Shown here: positions 10,946 to 22,424 of the stretch, piece after piece
Position numbering within the stretch: position 1 is the stretch's first letter
How the letters are laid out: each line of letters starts with the position of its first letter
Assembly: GCF_004379255.2 (NCBI RefSeq)
Contig: NC_056044.1
Coordinates: 2,815,001 to 2,879,000, forward strand
Source: Salvia splendens
Lineage: Eukaryota > Streptophyta > Magnoliopsida > Lamiales > Lamiaceae
Direction: 5' to 3'
Length of the DNA stretch: 64,000 nt
Made by a program: the position numbers and the translations under genes
The notes under the pieces: model-generated
The model's input: only the letters and a program-made list of their open reading frames with translations
Told to the model about the DNA's origin: nothing
Database searches by the model: none

Positions 10946-13900
10946 TTACAAATGGAACTTCTTGAGGTTGGAAATGTGCCATGTTCGGGGTACTTGTTCT
11001 CCTGACATGTGAGTCAATTTATAAGACCCTTTGCCGAGGACTTCTGACACCCGATATGGACCTTCCCATGTGGGTTCGAGTTTGCCCAGCTTTTCTGCTC
11101 GGCTTACTTCATTGTTTCTCAAGACGAGATCTCCCACTTGAAATTGCAGCTTTTTCACCCTTTGGTTATAATACCGGGCTACTTGCTCCTTGTACTTGGC
11201 TGCTTTTATGCAGGCCAATTCTCTTCTTTCTTCGGCAAGATCTAGTTCGGCTCTCAGTCCGTCCTCATTCAGTTCTGCTGAGAAATTAAGAGTTCGGGGA
11301 CTGGGTATGCCGATCTCAACCGGAATCACGGCTTCAGTGCCGTACACCAGACTGTACGGAGTTTCACCGTTTGAGGTTTTTGGTGTAGTTCGGTAAGACC
11401 ATAGGACTTGAGGAAGATTTTCTACCCATTGTCCTTTGGCTTGTTCTAACCGAGCTTTTAACCCTTTCACCAGAATACGGTTTGTTACTTCCGTTTGTCC
11501 GTTTGCTTGTGGGTGAGAGACCGAAGTGAACCGCTGTTGAATATTCAGCTCTTGGCACCAATTCTTGAATGTCTTGTCGGTGAACTGAGTCCCATTATCC
11601 GAAATGAGGATATGGGGTATGCCAAATCGGCAAACTATGTTCTTCCAGACAAAATCCAATGCCTTCGAGCTCGTTATCGTAGCTAATGGTTCAGCCTCCA
11701 CCCACTTCGTGAAGTAATCCACGGCAACGATAAGGAATTTCATTTGCCGAGGAGCTTGTGGTAGTGGTCCTACTATGTCTATGCCCCATTGCATAAAAGG
11801 CCAAGGGCTTTGCATAGCACATAGATCGGTCTGCGGCATCCTTGGGATATTTGCATGGATTTGGCACTTCGTACATGTCTTGACGAGCTGCACTGCTTCT
11901 TGTACCAAAGTTGGCCAATAATATCCCCATCTCAGAACTTTTTTAGCTAAAGCTCTAGCTCCGATGTGGCTACCGCAAGATCCTTCATGAACTTCTCTAA
12001 GGATGTAGTCCGTCTCTTCTGGTCCTACACATCGCAATAACGGTTGAAGGTAGGACTTTCTGTATAGGACTCCTTCATGAAGTTCATACCGAAGTGCTCG
12101 GCATGTGATTTTCCGAGCTTCTCTCTTATCCTCGGGCAGTTGTCCTTGATCTAGATACTGTAAGATCGGCGTCATCCAGTTCGGCGAGCTGGTTACTGAA
12201 TGTACCTCAGCTTCATCAATGCTTCGGTGTAGTAATTCCTCCACCTTTGAGCTCGGATATGAGGCCAACTTACTTAAAGTATCTGCTCGGCTGTTTTCCG
12301 CTCTGGGAATGCGGATTATCCGAAAATAAGAGAAACTTCGGCTAATGCTTTGCGCTTTGTCCAAGTATTTTTTCATCCTCTCATCTCGGGCTTCACTTGT
12401 ACCCAGCATGTGATTCACTATGACTTGTGAATCACAATGGATTTTGAGAGATTTGACAAATAGACTTTGCGCTAATTGAAGTCCGGCAAGGAGGGCTTCG
12501 TATTCGGCTTCGTTATTAGTAGTTGGGAATAAGAACCGAAGTGAATAAGTTACCTCGTGTCCGTCGGGAGCGATAAGTAGAATACCAGCTCCACTTCCCG
12601 TCTTATTCGAAGCTCCATCTACGAATCCACTCCAGCAGTCCGGCGGTTCTACTTCGGATTCCTGGGGCTGTGTTAGTTCGTCATTGGCAGGATTTTTCTG
12701 TTCGGCAATAACAGGGATTGCTTGATCGAACTTTGCCTCTGCAAGAAAATCTGCCAAGGCTTGTCCCTTGATGGCTTTCCGAGGTAGATATTCTATTGAG
12801 TGTTCTCCCAGCTCTATGGCCCACTTGGCAATTCTGCCTGATGCTTCAGGCTTAGTCAAAACTTGCCGAAGTGGAAGATCGGTTAAGACGCATATCTTGT
12901 GAGCATAGAAATATGGCCGCAGTCTCCTTGCTGCATTTACTAATGCCAGAGCAATTTTTTCCAGAGGTTGATACCTTGTTTCTGGACCTCTTAATGCTCG
13001 GCTTGTAAAGTAGATGGGAAGCTGCTTTAGGCCTTCTTCTCGTACAAGCACCGCGCTAATGGTTTGATCTGATGCCGCTAAGTATAAGAATATCACTTCG
13101 GCATCTGTTGGAGCAGAGAGAATAGGAAGCTCGGCTAAATAACTTTTGAGCTCGTCAAAAGCCTTTTTCTGCTCGACTCCCCACTCAAACTTTGGTGCCT
13201 TCTTCAACACATTGAAGAACGGCATTTGCTTTTCGGCTGCTTGGGAAAGGAATCTATTCAGTGCGGCTAGACATCCAGTTAGCCTTTGCACATCATGTAT
13301 GGACTTCGGCGTTGCCATGTTCTGAACAACTTGAACTTTTAGCGGATTTGCCTCGAGTCCTTCCTTTGAAACCCAACAACCTAGAAACTTTCCCGAATCT
13401 ACCAAAAAGGTACATTTTTGGGGATTGAGTTTGAGGTTGGCTTTTCGGAGCACGTCGAGAGTGGACTTGAGATTGTCTTCGTACTCCGAAGTGCTTCTGC
13501 TTTTAACGACTATGTCGTCAACATACACTTCAACCTCTTTTCCGATTAGGTGCCGAAATAGCTTGTCAATCATCCTTTGATATGTGGCTCCGGCATTCTT
13601 TAAACCGAATGGCATCTTTTTGTAAGCAAAAATGCCGAAGTCAGTAATGAAAGCCGTTTTTGAAGCATCACTCTCATCCATTAAAACTTGTTCACTTCAA
13701 ATAACACATCCGCTTTTAGTAATTGGCGGACTTCGTCATGGATGACTTGACTTCTTTCTGCCGCAAAGAGTCTTTGCTTCTGCTTTATAGGCCGGACTGA
13801 AGGATCAATATTTAACCGATGTGTAATTACCTCGGGGGGCACTCCGGTCATGTCCAACGGCGACCACGCAAAGACGTCTTTGTACTCTTTGAGGAGCTGG

Positions 13901-14016
13901 ATGGTCTTTTCCCGGAGTAGAGGTGTTCCCGCGAAACCGATCTTCACCGTTCTGGATGGATCATCTTCATATAACCGAACTTCCATCGAGTTCGGCTCCG
14001 GTGTGACTTCGGTCAT
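10946..14016 (-). pseudogene. pol of gypsy element 1, broken in reverse transcriptase
   Basis: The pol reading frame (same frame as gag-pro, downstream of the amber stop) runs from about 14049 to a stop at 13681, then resumes in another frame from 13681 to 10946. Compared with element 2, 193 bases are missing at about 13684-13700, removing roughly 64 residues of the RT, including the region corresponding to its DFTDLN and LDLYKGYHQ motifs, and shifting the frame. The rest is collinear and open: RT YVDDIVVKS, RNase H, a second RNase H (FVDGASNKTGSGAGI), integrase zinc finger, D-D-E residues (GIDIVGP, SDNGTQF, NGQTE) and C-terminus. Confidence 0.9.
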
Positions 14017-14043
14017 TTCGCCTGCCTCTGACTCCGGCTGCTG

Positions 14044-14052
14044 TGATTGCTA
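14044..14052 (-). promoter_or_regulatory. Candidate stop-codon readthrough site between gag-pro and pol (element 1)
   Basis: On the minus strand the gag-pro frame ends in TAG, followed in the same frame by CAA TCA, and the pol frame continues open. TAG-CAA-TCA fits the UAG-CAR-YYA context known to promote termination readthrough in plant RNA viruses. The same nine bases occur at 51882-51890 in element 2. Confidence 0.6.
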
Positions 14053-16128
14053 TGCTTGATGGTGCCGATCTGATTGCTCGGCACTTTTAAGCGCAATCTG
14101 CAAACACTCTTTTGCTCTCTTTTGATCACCTCGGATGACCGCTATCCCTCCTTTAGTGGGGATCTTGATGGTGAGGTGATAAGTAGAGCAAATGGCCTGA
14201 ACTGTGTTGAGCCAGTCTCTTCCCAGTATAATGTTGTACGGGGACTGAGCTTTTACCACAAAGAACTCGATCATCGTACTGGAGCTTGTAGGCGCTCTTC
14301 CCACCGTAATCGGAAGGCTGATAATACCTTCAGGGCGGGTGTCCTCCTGGGCGAAACTTTTCAGAGGAAGCGGAGCCGGACTGAGCCGAGCTGGATCCAC
14401 TTCCAGTTTATCGAAACATTCTTTAAAAAGAATGCTAACTGACGCTCCTGTATCCACGAACACTCTGTGGATCAGTTTGTTTGCCACTCCGGCTTGAATG
14501 ACAATGGCGTCTTGATGAGGAGAGATGGCCGGGACGGGATCGGCATCTGAAAATGTAATCACTTCGTCCTGCTTCAGCCTTTTATGCGTTGGCTCCTCTC
14601 GATTGAAGCCTCTGCGCTCTGACTTCAGGGACGATTTAGTCTTCCCGGCTGGGAGAGCGTCAATAGTCTGGATTACTCCATCATATTGCGGCTCGTCATC
14701 GTCTTCGGGATCCTGTTGCCTTTTCGGATCCTGAGGAGCACAGTTCGCACCTCTCTGCTTCTTGTTCTTTTTCGGCTGCTTGCTTTGGTATTTTTTTAAC
14801 GTCCCTGTTTTCACAAGAACATCAATACCTGCAGCCAAATGTCGGCACTCCTCGGTATCGTGACCGTGGTCTTGATGGAAGGAGCAATAATTATTCTGAC
14901 TTCGGCGCGCGGCCGATTTCGTCATCCGCTTTGGCTTTTCGAACATATCGGAATGCAGTTCGAAAATTTCCGCTCTCGACTTGTTCAATGGTACGAACTG
15001 AGCGGGCGGTTTCTCAAGATCGAGACGTGGTCCCAATCTGCCTTGTACCGGTGCCCTTTGAATTCTTTCAAAAGGAGTTCGGCGAGGAAGCCTCTGATCG
15101 CTATGATCGGGCTTCTTTTTGTCTCCTCTAAATGAGCTGTCTAAAGACCGTTTTCGACGGTCTGCCTCATCGGCACGAGAAAACTGGTCCGCAATGTCCC
15201 ACATCTCTTGAGCTGTTTGCGGACTGCATTCAACGAGCTTCCTGTAGAGAGCTCCTGGCAGTATTCCATTTTGGAATGCCAAAATGACAAGTAGATCATT
15301 GAGATCATCTACTTGTAGGCATTCCTTGTGGAACCTCGTCATGAAGTCGCTAATTTTTTCATCGCGACCTTGACGAATAGAAAGCAGCTGAGCCGAAGTG
15401 ATTCGGGCTTCCGCTTTCTGGAAGAATCTCCTATGAAAAGCATCCATTAGATCTCTGTAAGATCTAATGCTGCCTTGAGGGAGGCTATCAAACCACCTCC
15501 TTGCGTTCCCGATGAGCAGCTCGGGAAACAGCTTACACATGTGAACCTCATTGAGACCTTGGTTCGCCATATTATACTGATAGCGTCCCAAGAAATCATG
15601 AGGATCCACTAACCCGTCATAAGTCATTGACGGAGTTCGGTAATTCTGCGGCAACGGAGTTCGGGTGATATCATCCGAGAATGGAGTCTTCAGCGCTCCA
15701 TACATGGCGAACCCGACATCTCTTCGGTATGGTGGAGATGGAGTTCTCCTGTGATTCCGGTAACGAGGAGGAAGAGGAACATGTCGGTGGTGAGGATTCT
15801 TTCTCCGGGGAGATGCGACACTACTGCGGTAGTGACTTTCATGTCTGGATGGAGAGGGAGAATCCGCCGTTTTCGTCTCCGGCTTTTGGCCTGTTTGCAG
15901 GAATGTTAAGAATTCATCCTGCTTCTCGGCTAAAAACAACTTGACAGCCTCGTTCAAATCGGGCTGCTGGGAAGACTCGGTGCGACGACTTCTGGAGTGG
16001 CTTGTTCCTTCACCGTGAGGACTGGAGACAGATTTCTCACGAGGCTGTTTTCCAGACCTACGGGCTGGACTAGCTTCCTCATGGTTACCACGGACGGAAG
16101 CACGGGTATTATGTGATCTGGTATGCAT
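14050..16128 (-). CDS. gag-protease polyprotein of gypsy element 1
   Basis: A 692-residue frame from the ATG at 16128 (MHTRSHNTRASVRGNHEEA) to the amber stop at 14050. A charged, Ser/Arg-rich N-terminus is followed by a retrotransposon gag domain (around QYNMANQGLNEVHMCKLFPE and RRWFDSLPQGSIRSY), a zinc-binding Cys/His stretch (YCSFHQDHGHDTEEC) and near the C-terminus an aspartic protease with active-site VFVDTGASVSILF and ILGRDWL. Gag packages the element RNA and the protease processes the polyprotein. The frame is intact although pol of this copy is broken. Confidence 0.93.
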   Translation of the reverse strand: MHTRSHNTRASVRGNHEEASPARRSGKQPREKSVSSPHGEGTSHSRSRRTESSQQPDLNEAVKLFLAEKQDEFLTFLQTGQKPETKTADSPSPSRHESHYRSSVASPRRKNPHHRHVPLPPRYRNHRRTPSPPYRRDVGFAMYGALKTPFSDDITRTPLPQNYRTPSMTYDGLVDPHDFLGRYQYNMANQGLNEVHMCKLFPELLIGNARRWFDSLPQGSIRSYRDLMDAFHRRFFQKAEARITSAQLLSIRQGRDEKISDFMTRFHKECLQVDDLNDLLVILAFQNGILPGALYRKLVECSPQTAQEMWDIADQFSRADEADRRKRSLDSSFRGDKKKPDHSDQRLPRRTPFERIQRAPVQGRLGPRLDLEKPPAQFVPLNKSRAEIFELHSDMFEKPKRMTKSAARRSQNNYCSFHQDHGHDTEECRHLAAGIDVLVKTGTLKKYQSKQPKKNKKQRGANCAPQDPKRQQDPEDDDEPQYDGVIQTIDALPAGKTKSSLKSERRGFNREEPTHKRLKQDEVITFSDADPVPAISPHQDAIVIQAGVANKLIHRVFVDTGASVSILFKECFDKLEVDPARLSPAPLPLKSFAQEDTRPEGIISLPITVGRAPTSSSTMIEFFVVKAQSPYNIILGRDWLNTVQAICSTYHLTIKIPTKGGIAVIRGDQKRAKECLQIALKSAEQSDRHHQA

Positions 16129-16183
16129 TTTTTTGGTGGAAGAGGATCAAAAACTCGCTTTTATCACAGATTTGGTTCTCTGG

Positions 16184-16202
16184 TTCCCACAGACGGCGCC
16201 AG
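16184..16202 (-). other. Primer-binding site of gypsy element 1
   Basis: Directly inside the 5' LTR; minus strand CTGGCGCCGTCTGTGGGAA. The same site adjoins the 5' LTR of gypsy element 2, and a closely similar one adjoins the copia LTR. The tRNA primer was not identified. Confidence 0.75.
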
Positions 16203-16913
16203 TGATGATTGGGCGAATTTTTGATGGTAATAAATGCAGGTAATAAATATAGATCACGACACAGAAAGTTACGTGGTTCGATTTACTGAGGTAAATCTAC
16301 GTCCACGGGAAGAAAGGAGGGCAAATTTGTATTGCTTGATCTGGATTACAGCTTACAATACTGACTTGCTATATGAGATTCGATATCTAGAGAGCTTAAC
16401 CTTGTCTATCTGATCTAAGTTCTATTTATACATGTGAACCAAGATCGTGGCTTCCAGGTTGACAACTGCTTCATACCACTAAATAGATCGTGGGTGTAGT
16501 GGAGGTCGTGGAGGTCCTGCTGGGTCCACTATCCAAGATCGTGGCTTGCAGGTTGACAACTGCTTCATACCACTAAATAGATCGTGGGTGTAGTGGAGGT
16601 CGTGGAGGTCCTGCATGGGTCCACTATCTCCTTGTTCGGTCGAATACTGAGACCGAACTGCTGAACTTTGCCGATCAGCTTTGGCCGATCTGAGAGTAGA
16701 GCTTGATTGGTTCTTTTGCCGATCTGAGAGTAGAGCTTGATTGGTTGGCTTTTACCGAGCTGTAGGCTGCGACCGAACTCTTTGGTTGTGCCGAACCGAA
16801 CTGAACTCTTTGGTCGTGCCGAACTGATACTCTTTCTTGGGTTTTGGGCTAATGGGCCGTCACTGCTATTGGGCTCGCCATTAGGGTTTAGTTGTTTAGT
16901 TCGTACCCCATCA
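16203..16913 (-). repeat. 5' LTR of gypsy element 1
   Basis: 711 bases, nearly identical to 9226-9936 and with the same internal 95-base duplication. It carries the promoter (see TATA box). Confidence 0.95.
16422..16430 (-). promoter_or_regulatory. TATA box in the 5' LTR of gypsy element 1
   Basis: Minus strand TATAAATAG, about 220 bases before the LTR end that faces gag. This is a canonical plant TATA position for LTR-driven transcription. The same motif is kept in the LTR of element 2. Confidence 0.65.
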
Positions 16914-16918
16914 TTTTG

Positions 16919-17834
16919 GTTTTGCATGGTTTTGTAGTTTATGGTGTTAGTATGTTGTTTTGTGTTTTTGCTAATTTTTCTCTAGTGCTTTTGGTTTTAT
17001 TGGGGATGTCCTCAATCTTTCAAGGGCTCGTAGAATGTTGTTTTTGCCTATGCGTTTAGATGGGGTTTGTTTGTTTTTTTTTTTTTGTTTTTGGCAGAGT
17101 TTATTGGTTAATTTGTTAAACTATTACTCACTATCTTTGATAGATTGAGCGTATTTTTTATTATATCAAAAAATCTTTCATGTGTTCTTTTTTAAATGTT
17201 TAACTATTAAGGGTACATGCATATCAATATTAGGGACCCAACTATTATTATCGCATCGCCTCTATCTTTTAATACTGATGACAACATTTCGTATTGTATT
17301 CAACTCATGATTTTTGTTTTTTTGACTTGACATTGTTTTTAGCTAACATGTAAATAAAGTTATATGCATTTAATATAATTAGTAGGGATCCATGGAAACA
17401 AAAGCTAGTAATCCAAGACAAGTTCAAAATCTTTTACAATATGCCAAGTTAAAACTCATATAATCCCTTGACATAAAAAGTTGAGCAACAAAAACGATAA
17501 TTTATGTATATGAATCGGTCATCATAGCTTGCATGCTCCCACCCTTGAACATTAAATGATGCTTAACAAAAATGATATGACACACATTAGCTTTTGTTGG
17601 GAAATTGTCATAATCACAATGCATCATCTTCCACATTATGATGCTATAATCATGTTGCCTCTTTGCTCCTAAGCAATCGTGCTGTCATCATCATTGTCAT
17701 GGCCAAGGCATGCCCATCCACCCATCATGGGATGCCACTTCATCACATACACCACATTTTGGCGTACATTCTTGGTTGAAAATGTCACATTATACCTTCT
17801 CACTCTTCACTAATGGAGAAACACATGCTTATAT
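16919..17834. other. Intergenic DNA
   Basis: AT-rich, no gene recognised. From 17119 on it is nearly identical to 40940-41660 in unit B. Confidence 0.6.
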
Positions 17835-17842
17835 GTCTTAGG

Positions 17843-18423
17843 TAGGGGTGGGTAGGTACGGTATATCTTACCGAAATCACCATACCGTATACCTTACCGT
17901 AAATACGGTATGCGAAAAAATCATACATTTACCTTACCAAAGTTTTCGGTATACCTTATTTTCGGTATGACGAATTTCCATATCGATACCGTACCTCATT
18001 TTCGGTATACCATACCGAAGTTCGGTATACCTGACTTTCAACATCAATTAAAATAGAAAATTAGAGTTTTTAGAATAGTATTTATATTTTATAATTTTAA
18101 AAATAAATTAAATATAATTTATTCATAATTATATTTATATTTCACAATAGATTTTATAATTTAAAAATATATAAAATATATTTTATATATAATTGTGCTT
18201 ATATTTTTGTGGTATATACCTTAATTTACGGTATATACCGAATTTCGGTATGCAGCGGTATACCGCGGTATTTGAAAATCCATACCGTTACCTTACCGAA
18301 ATTTTTCGGTAAGGTATCATACCGTACCGAAAGTCACGGTATACCAAAAATTCGGTATTTTCGATATTTTTTCGGTACGATAAGGCCGGTATTTCGGTAT
18401 TTCGGTATTTTTCCCCAGCCCTA
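17843..18423. mobile_element. hAT-type MITE, GGTATACC family
   Basis: A 581-base element with ends TAGGGGTGGG and CCCCAGCCCTA (imperfect inverted repeats), flanked by the 8-base duplication GTCTTAGG (17835-17842 and 18424-18431). Unit B has a clean empty site, with one GTCTTAGG at about 41655. The interior is filled with GGTATACC and CGGTAT motifs on both strands. No coding capacity. The 8-base target duplication identifies the hAT superfamily. Confidence 0.88.
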
Positions 18424-18431
18424 GTCTTAGG

Positions 18432-19418
18432 TGGTTTTATTTGTCACCTAAGGAATGGATTCATTCTTCCAAAATTATTTATTTTTAAGAATAATTGTTT
18501 CATATTTTATTTTTCATCTATTTGAAATTAATTGTCTCATTAATTAAGCTTTCAGTAATTTTGATAAATGAATACCACATTTCACTAACTCAATTCACTT
18601 ATATTTTTCTGAAACTAAAATATGATTCACTTCCTGAGTTCCACTATTTTATTGCACACGTACACTTTTTTTTTTACATTTCTTAACATACAAGTTGAGT
18701 CAAAGTAAGATAATTATTCACTAGAGTGTGTTCTTGAGTTTTAGGCAAGATGTAATCAGAAATTTGTTTTGGGATATATGAGCTATATTTGATCAATTTC
18801 CAGTTTGAAATTTCGAAATAATAATTTTCCTATATCTCGTTGTGTTGATATTGATTTTTACAAAACGATTCACACAAGATACTTAATATTCAACAATGTT
18901 ATATGAACAAAAAAGTAAACTCCATAGGTGCTTATAATAACAAATAAGTAAAATATTAAAAGCATTTACTACTATCTTTGAGCTGCGTACAACTCCAATC
19001 AACGGTTAAAACTAATAAGTTATAAACCGATTAATCATAAAAAACGACGAAATATGAATTAAATGTTTTTGTAAATGACCTTGATAGCTAGAGTTGGTCG
19101 ACCATGTCTATTGGAGACATTTGTCTCAATTTGATTAGCTATTTGAATTTTGTTTGGATATTGAGATAAATTTAAGTAATGTTTTATATTCTGTCCCATT
19201 TAAGATTACTACGGTTTTCTTTTGGTCTATCCAAAACAACAACATTACTTACATCATTCAAATATTTTCATGTCTTTTTTCCCTGTATGTGTGTTTTCTC
19301 GTTTTGGAATAAAAATGCAAAATATAAAGGCATAAATCTCATAATCCAACACAAACCATCCCAAATGTAATTGCATTTAAATGAAGGTACAAAAAAAACT
19401 AATAAAAATCAATATCTA
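18432..19418. other. Intergenic DNA downstream of the F-box gene
   Basis: AT-rich, no gene recognised. Unit B has 42 extra bases in the matching region (about 42346-42388), bounded by TTGGAGA direct repeats, so unit A shows a short deletion between repeats. Confidence 0.6.
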
Positions 19419-20945
19419 TCACTGAAATATAATGACGACAATAAAAAAGGTCAATAAACAAATATTAAGGAAAATTTGCGGCGCAACTGATGCAATACAA
19501 TGATGGAACGCACGAGCGTCGAAGTAATATAGAAGTAGAATAATTGATCCAACCCATTTCCAGTACCCACGGAAAAACCGAATATTGCAAATATTTGTGA
19601 GACAATTCTTGTCAATGATCAATTTTTGAAGAGACGTAGCATTATCGATGATGTATAAAATCATTTCCCGTTCTGACTTAGATTTCGAATATCCCAAAAT
19701 TTCCAAATACTTTTCAGACAAATCACACCTACGACGATGGTCATATGTTTTTGCATCGAATTCAACTTCCCCAGTCGTGTCCGACATCTTCCAGGGTACA
19801 AACTACCAACAAATATTATAACATGATCAAATATAATGACTATTGCATCAACATATATATATATATATACCTAAATTAATACTTACCTTTATTACGAGTT
19901 TTTCTAATGAAGTACATGCTTCAACCCAACGACAAGCATATCGTGAAACATAATAGTAGTCATGAATGGTCGTCTTATCTATCACCAATTCTAGATGTTT
20001 TATATTTACGAATTGAAGCCATGAATTATTCAACAACTCAAGATTCAACTGCAAATTAATATCACATGCATTAATATTTGGAAAAAACGTCAAAAAAAAA
20101 AACATCATTACCTTGCACAGATCTGAAGATGAATAGTACGCATATGAGAGGCGCAGTAGTTGGAGTTGGTCGCGTATGCAATATGGCATTTGGGAAATGA
20201 ACTCAACCTGAGTTCGACTATAACGACTGTCTCTAAGATTGAGTTTCGTAAGCTTCGGGATATTACTAAGTTGCACACTACATTCTCTTCTGCATTCAAA
20301 GCATGTCAGAGAAACCAAACTAATAGCGTTGCGAATCACCATGGATCTAATTCCCGAAAGAAAAGACAAGTTCAAACGCTTCAGTTTGGAGGGGCCAACT
20401 ATTGCCACATTTTCCAACTTGCTACAATTTTTAACTGTCAAACATTCTAGAATAGGACAATTGGAGACCACAAACTGAAAGTATTGATCAGTCATTTCAA
20501 TGCTAATTAGAGATAGATCTTTAAGACATTCAAGACCATTCCTATCCGGAAGTCTATGAAATGTAAGACGGCCTGGTGAAATATGAATCATTTCGGCTTT
20601 CCTAGTTAGGGCAAACTCGAAGTACCTCTCAATCTCATAAAACACACCACATCTATGAAGGTCAAACGTAAACTCTTTTATCCGACTGCCTCTATGTGAA
20701 TTCAAGACATGATTGACTACTCTATCTAGGTCATACTGACTCCTGTAAATGATTCGATCCATTTCACCGATTGCATATTTTGTGAAATTGAGATGGGTGT
20801 TGTAGGCATGAAGATGTCGCCAACGAGATGAAAGTATACTAGTAGAAGTCGCTTCATGGATTGTTAATCGAGAGATTATAGATACGAGAATATCACTCGG
20901 CAAATCGGTGATTCTATCTTCATGCATCATCTGCAGTTCACACAT
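19419..20945 (-). CDS. F-box/LRR protein with FBD-like C-terminus, unit A
   Basis: Three exons, minus strand: 20112-20945, 19887-20048 and 19419-19802, all phase 0, giving about 459 residues. The start is the ATG at 20945; the frame extends 18 bases further but only to a GTG. The F-box near residues 10-50 (RITDLPSDILVSIISRL, then SSRWRHL) would bind the SKP1 subunit of an SCF ubiquitin ligase. Leucine-rich repeats follow (LKDLSLISIEM, CPILECLTVKNCSKLENV, PKLTKLNLRDS). The last exon (EKYLEILGYSKSKSE, LYIIDNATSLQKLIID) resembles the FBD domain of plant F-box/FBD/LRR proteins. The target substrate is unknown. It is intact in both units, with about five residue differences. Confidence 0.88.
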
Positions 20946-21484
20946 GATAATAAATCTTTCCACTCGATATTCAATGTAATATCATTACAAAATTGCAACA
21001 TGTTAAAGTTCATATAATGCTTACCCCACGAGGCTTTGATCTATCCAAGAAGAATGGGAAAAACGTGATAATAAGTGATTCGATCCTCGCCGGCAGCTCC
21101 AAGATGACTATGGAAAATATATATGCCTATAAAAAATTGTGCCCTAGACTTATACTCCTAAAATATAAATATATATTTGAGCATATCTAGTTGTTTTGCT
21201 ATTGGGATATATATTATAAATAAATAATGTGATTTGATTAATATTGATTTTCTGGGCCTAAGCTGAGACATTGATTTAATCTCAAATCTAATTAAGAAAT
21301 GCGAATAAGAGAGAAACTAAGTAAAATCAAATTATAATTATCACGTTGGTTCAGCTAGTACAATTTTATTTTTCCATCAGAATGAATCCGAATCCAATTT
21401 CTCTTCTTTGAGTTTTTATCCATGTTGCAATGAAGAGTTTCTTTTCTTCTATTATCATAATATTAAAATATAGTCTTTGGGAGA
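20946..21484. other. Promoter side of the F-box gene and intergenic DNA
   Basis: No further gene recognised. Unit B (44236-44757) is the same apart from a small deletion near 44355. Confidence 0.55.
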
Positions 21485-21858
21485 ACATGGTATATATGTG
21501 ATCAACACATAATTAATTTTAAAAGCACAATGCAAAACGAAAAAGAAATAGTAGGTTATTATAAGAGAACACCCAAGGTCATTGTTACCTCGTAGTTTCA
21601 TTATACGGATTTTAAATTGACTAGTTCAATTTTAGATTGCTTAATTCATCTTAAAATCCAATTTTTTTATAATGAACTAAGATCAAAGTAATAATGACAC
21701 AAAATAAGAATAATATACATAAAGAGTGAACAATAAAAACCTCAAAAACACTCATTTGAATTCATTCACCGATGCTTTATTCACTACAAACATACACATG
21801 CACATACAATATAGCATCATCAAATTTATACTATATGTTACTTTTACTTTACATAAAT

Positions 21859-22091
21859 AGATAATTCAAGTCCAAAATTCAAGAGCCCCACTGGATGTGG
21901 ATTATCTGGTTTGAGGAGCTCATACTCTATAGTCCGAGTTGCGAAATCTATGCCTCCTTTGGTCTCAACATCATAGCTTATCACCATGTTTTTGTAAAGC
22001 TTCAAAACATCTCCTTCAATCACTTTGAATTTTACTTGTTTCTTCTCATCATTTACTTCTATAACTTGTTTTGATCTTTGCTCTTTCCCAT
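21859..22091 (-). pseudogene. 3' exon fragment of an MLP/Bet v 1-like gene, unit A
   Basis: On the minus strand, after an acceptor CGCAG, an open frame reads DGKEQRSKQVIEVNDEKKQ, then KFKVIEGDVLKLYKNMVISY and ends near NPHPVGLLNFGLELS. This is the C-terminal exon of a major-latex-protein-like (Bet v 1 fold) protein. The first exon is missing: 22092-22165 matches only the intron of the related gene at 57173-57811, and beyond that the sequence differs. The usual end (after GLELS) has diverged too. The fragment lies in a segment (21485 to about 22165) that is an older copy of 56786 to about 57525. Confidence 0.8.
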
Positions 22092-22424
22092 CTGCGTGTA
22101 TCGAGATTAAGACAAATCATAAGTTTTTATTCTTTACTAATTGTCATTTAAATGATAGTACTAACTTATTGAAAACCACGTGAATTTCAACTGATACCAC
22201 ATTATTTAAATACAAAAATCAGCAGGAGAGAGTTTTGGTTCTCTTGATATCACACAACATCGATGAAAATTAAATATCACATACCAAGTCACAATCCAAA
22301 GATATGCCTTATTCCCCCAATTTGAAACTCAAGTATTGACAGGGCAAACCAAAGTTTGTGATTTTCAAAACAGCAAGCAAACCCGTGTTAATAACAGTTC
22401 GAAAACGGAATGACTTTGTACCTT
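22092..22424. other. Remnant MLP intron and spacer before the NLR gene
   Basis: The first 70 bases or so match the MLP intron at about 57450-57525; the rest has no recognised feature. It is the 3' flank of the NLR gene. Confidence 0.5.

Larger units (their letters stand above)
9226..16913 (-). mobile_element. Ty3/gypsy LTR retrotransposon of the Tat lineage, element 1 (defective RT)
   Basis: A 7.7-kb element on the minus strand with two 711-base LTRs that begin TG and end CA, and a 5-base target duplication TTTTG (9221-9225 and 16914-16918). Order in the reading direction: 5' LTR, primer-binding site, gag-protease, amber stop, pol (RT, RNase H, archaeal-type second RNase H, integrase), repeat-rich 3' leader, 3' LTR. 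The double RNase H and the 3' repeats place it in the Tat lineage. By eye the LTRs differ at one base (about 9886 versus 16858), so insertion is very recent. A 193-base deletion in the RT makes it non-autonomous. Confidence 0.95.

Noticed and set aside
9226..16913. Possible endogenous virus (envelope or movement protein)
   Set aside because: The only coding content is gag-pro-pol in Tat-lineage gypsy order, with no env-like or movement-protein frame.
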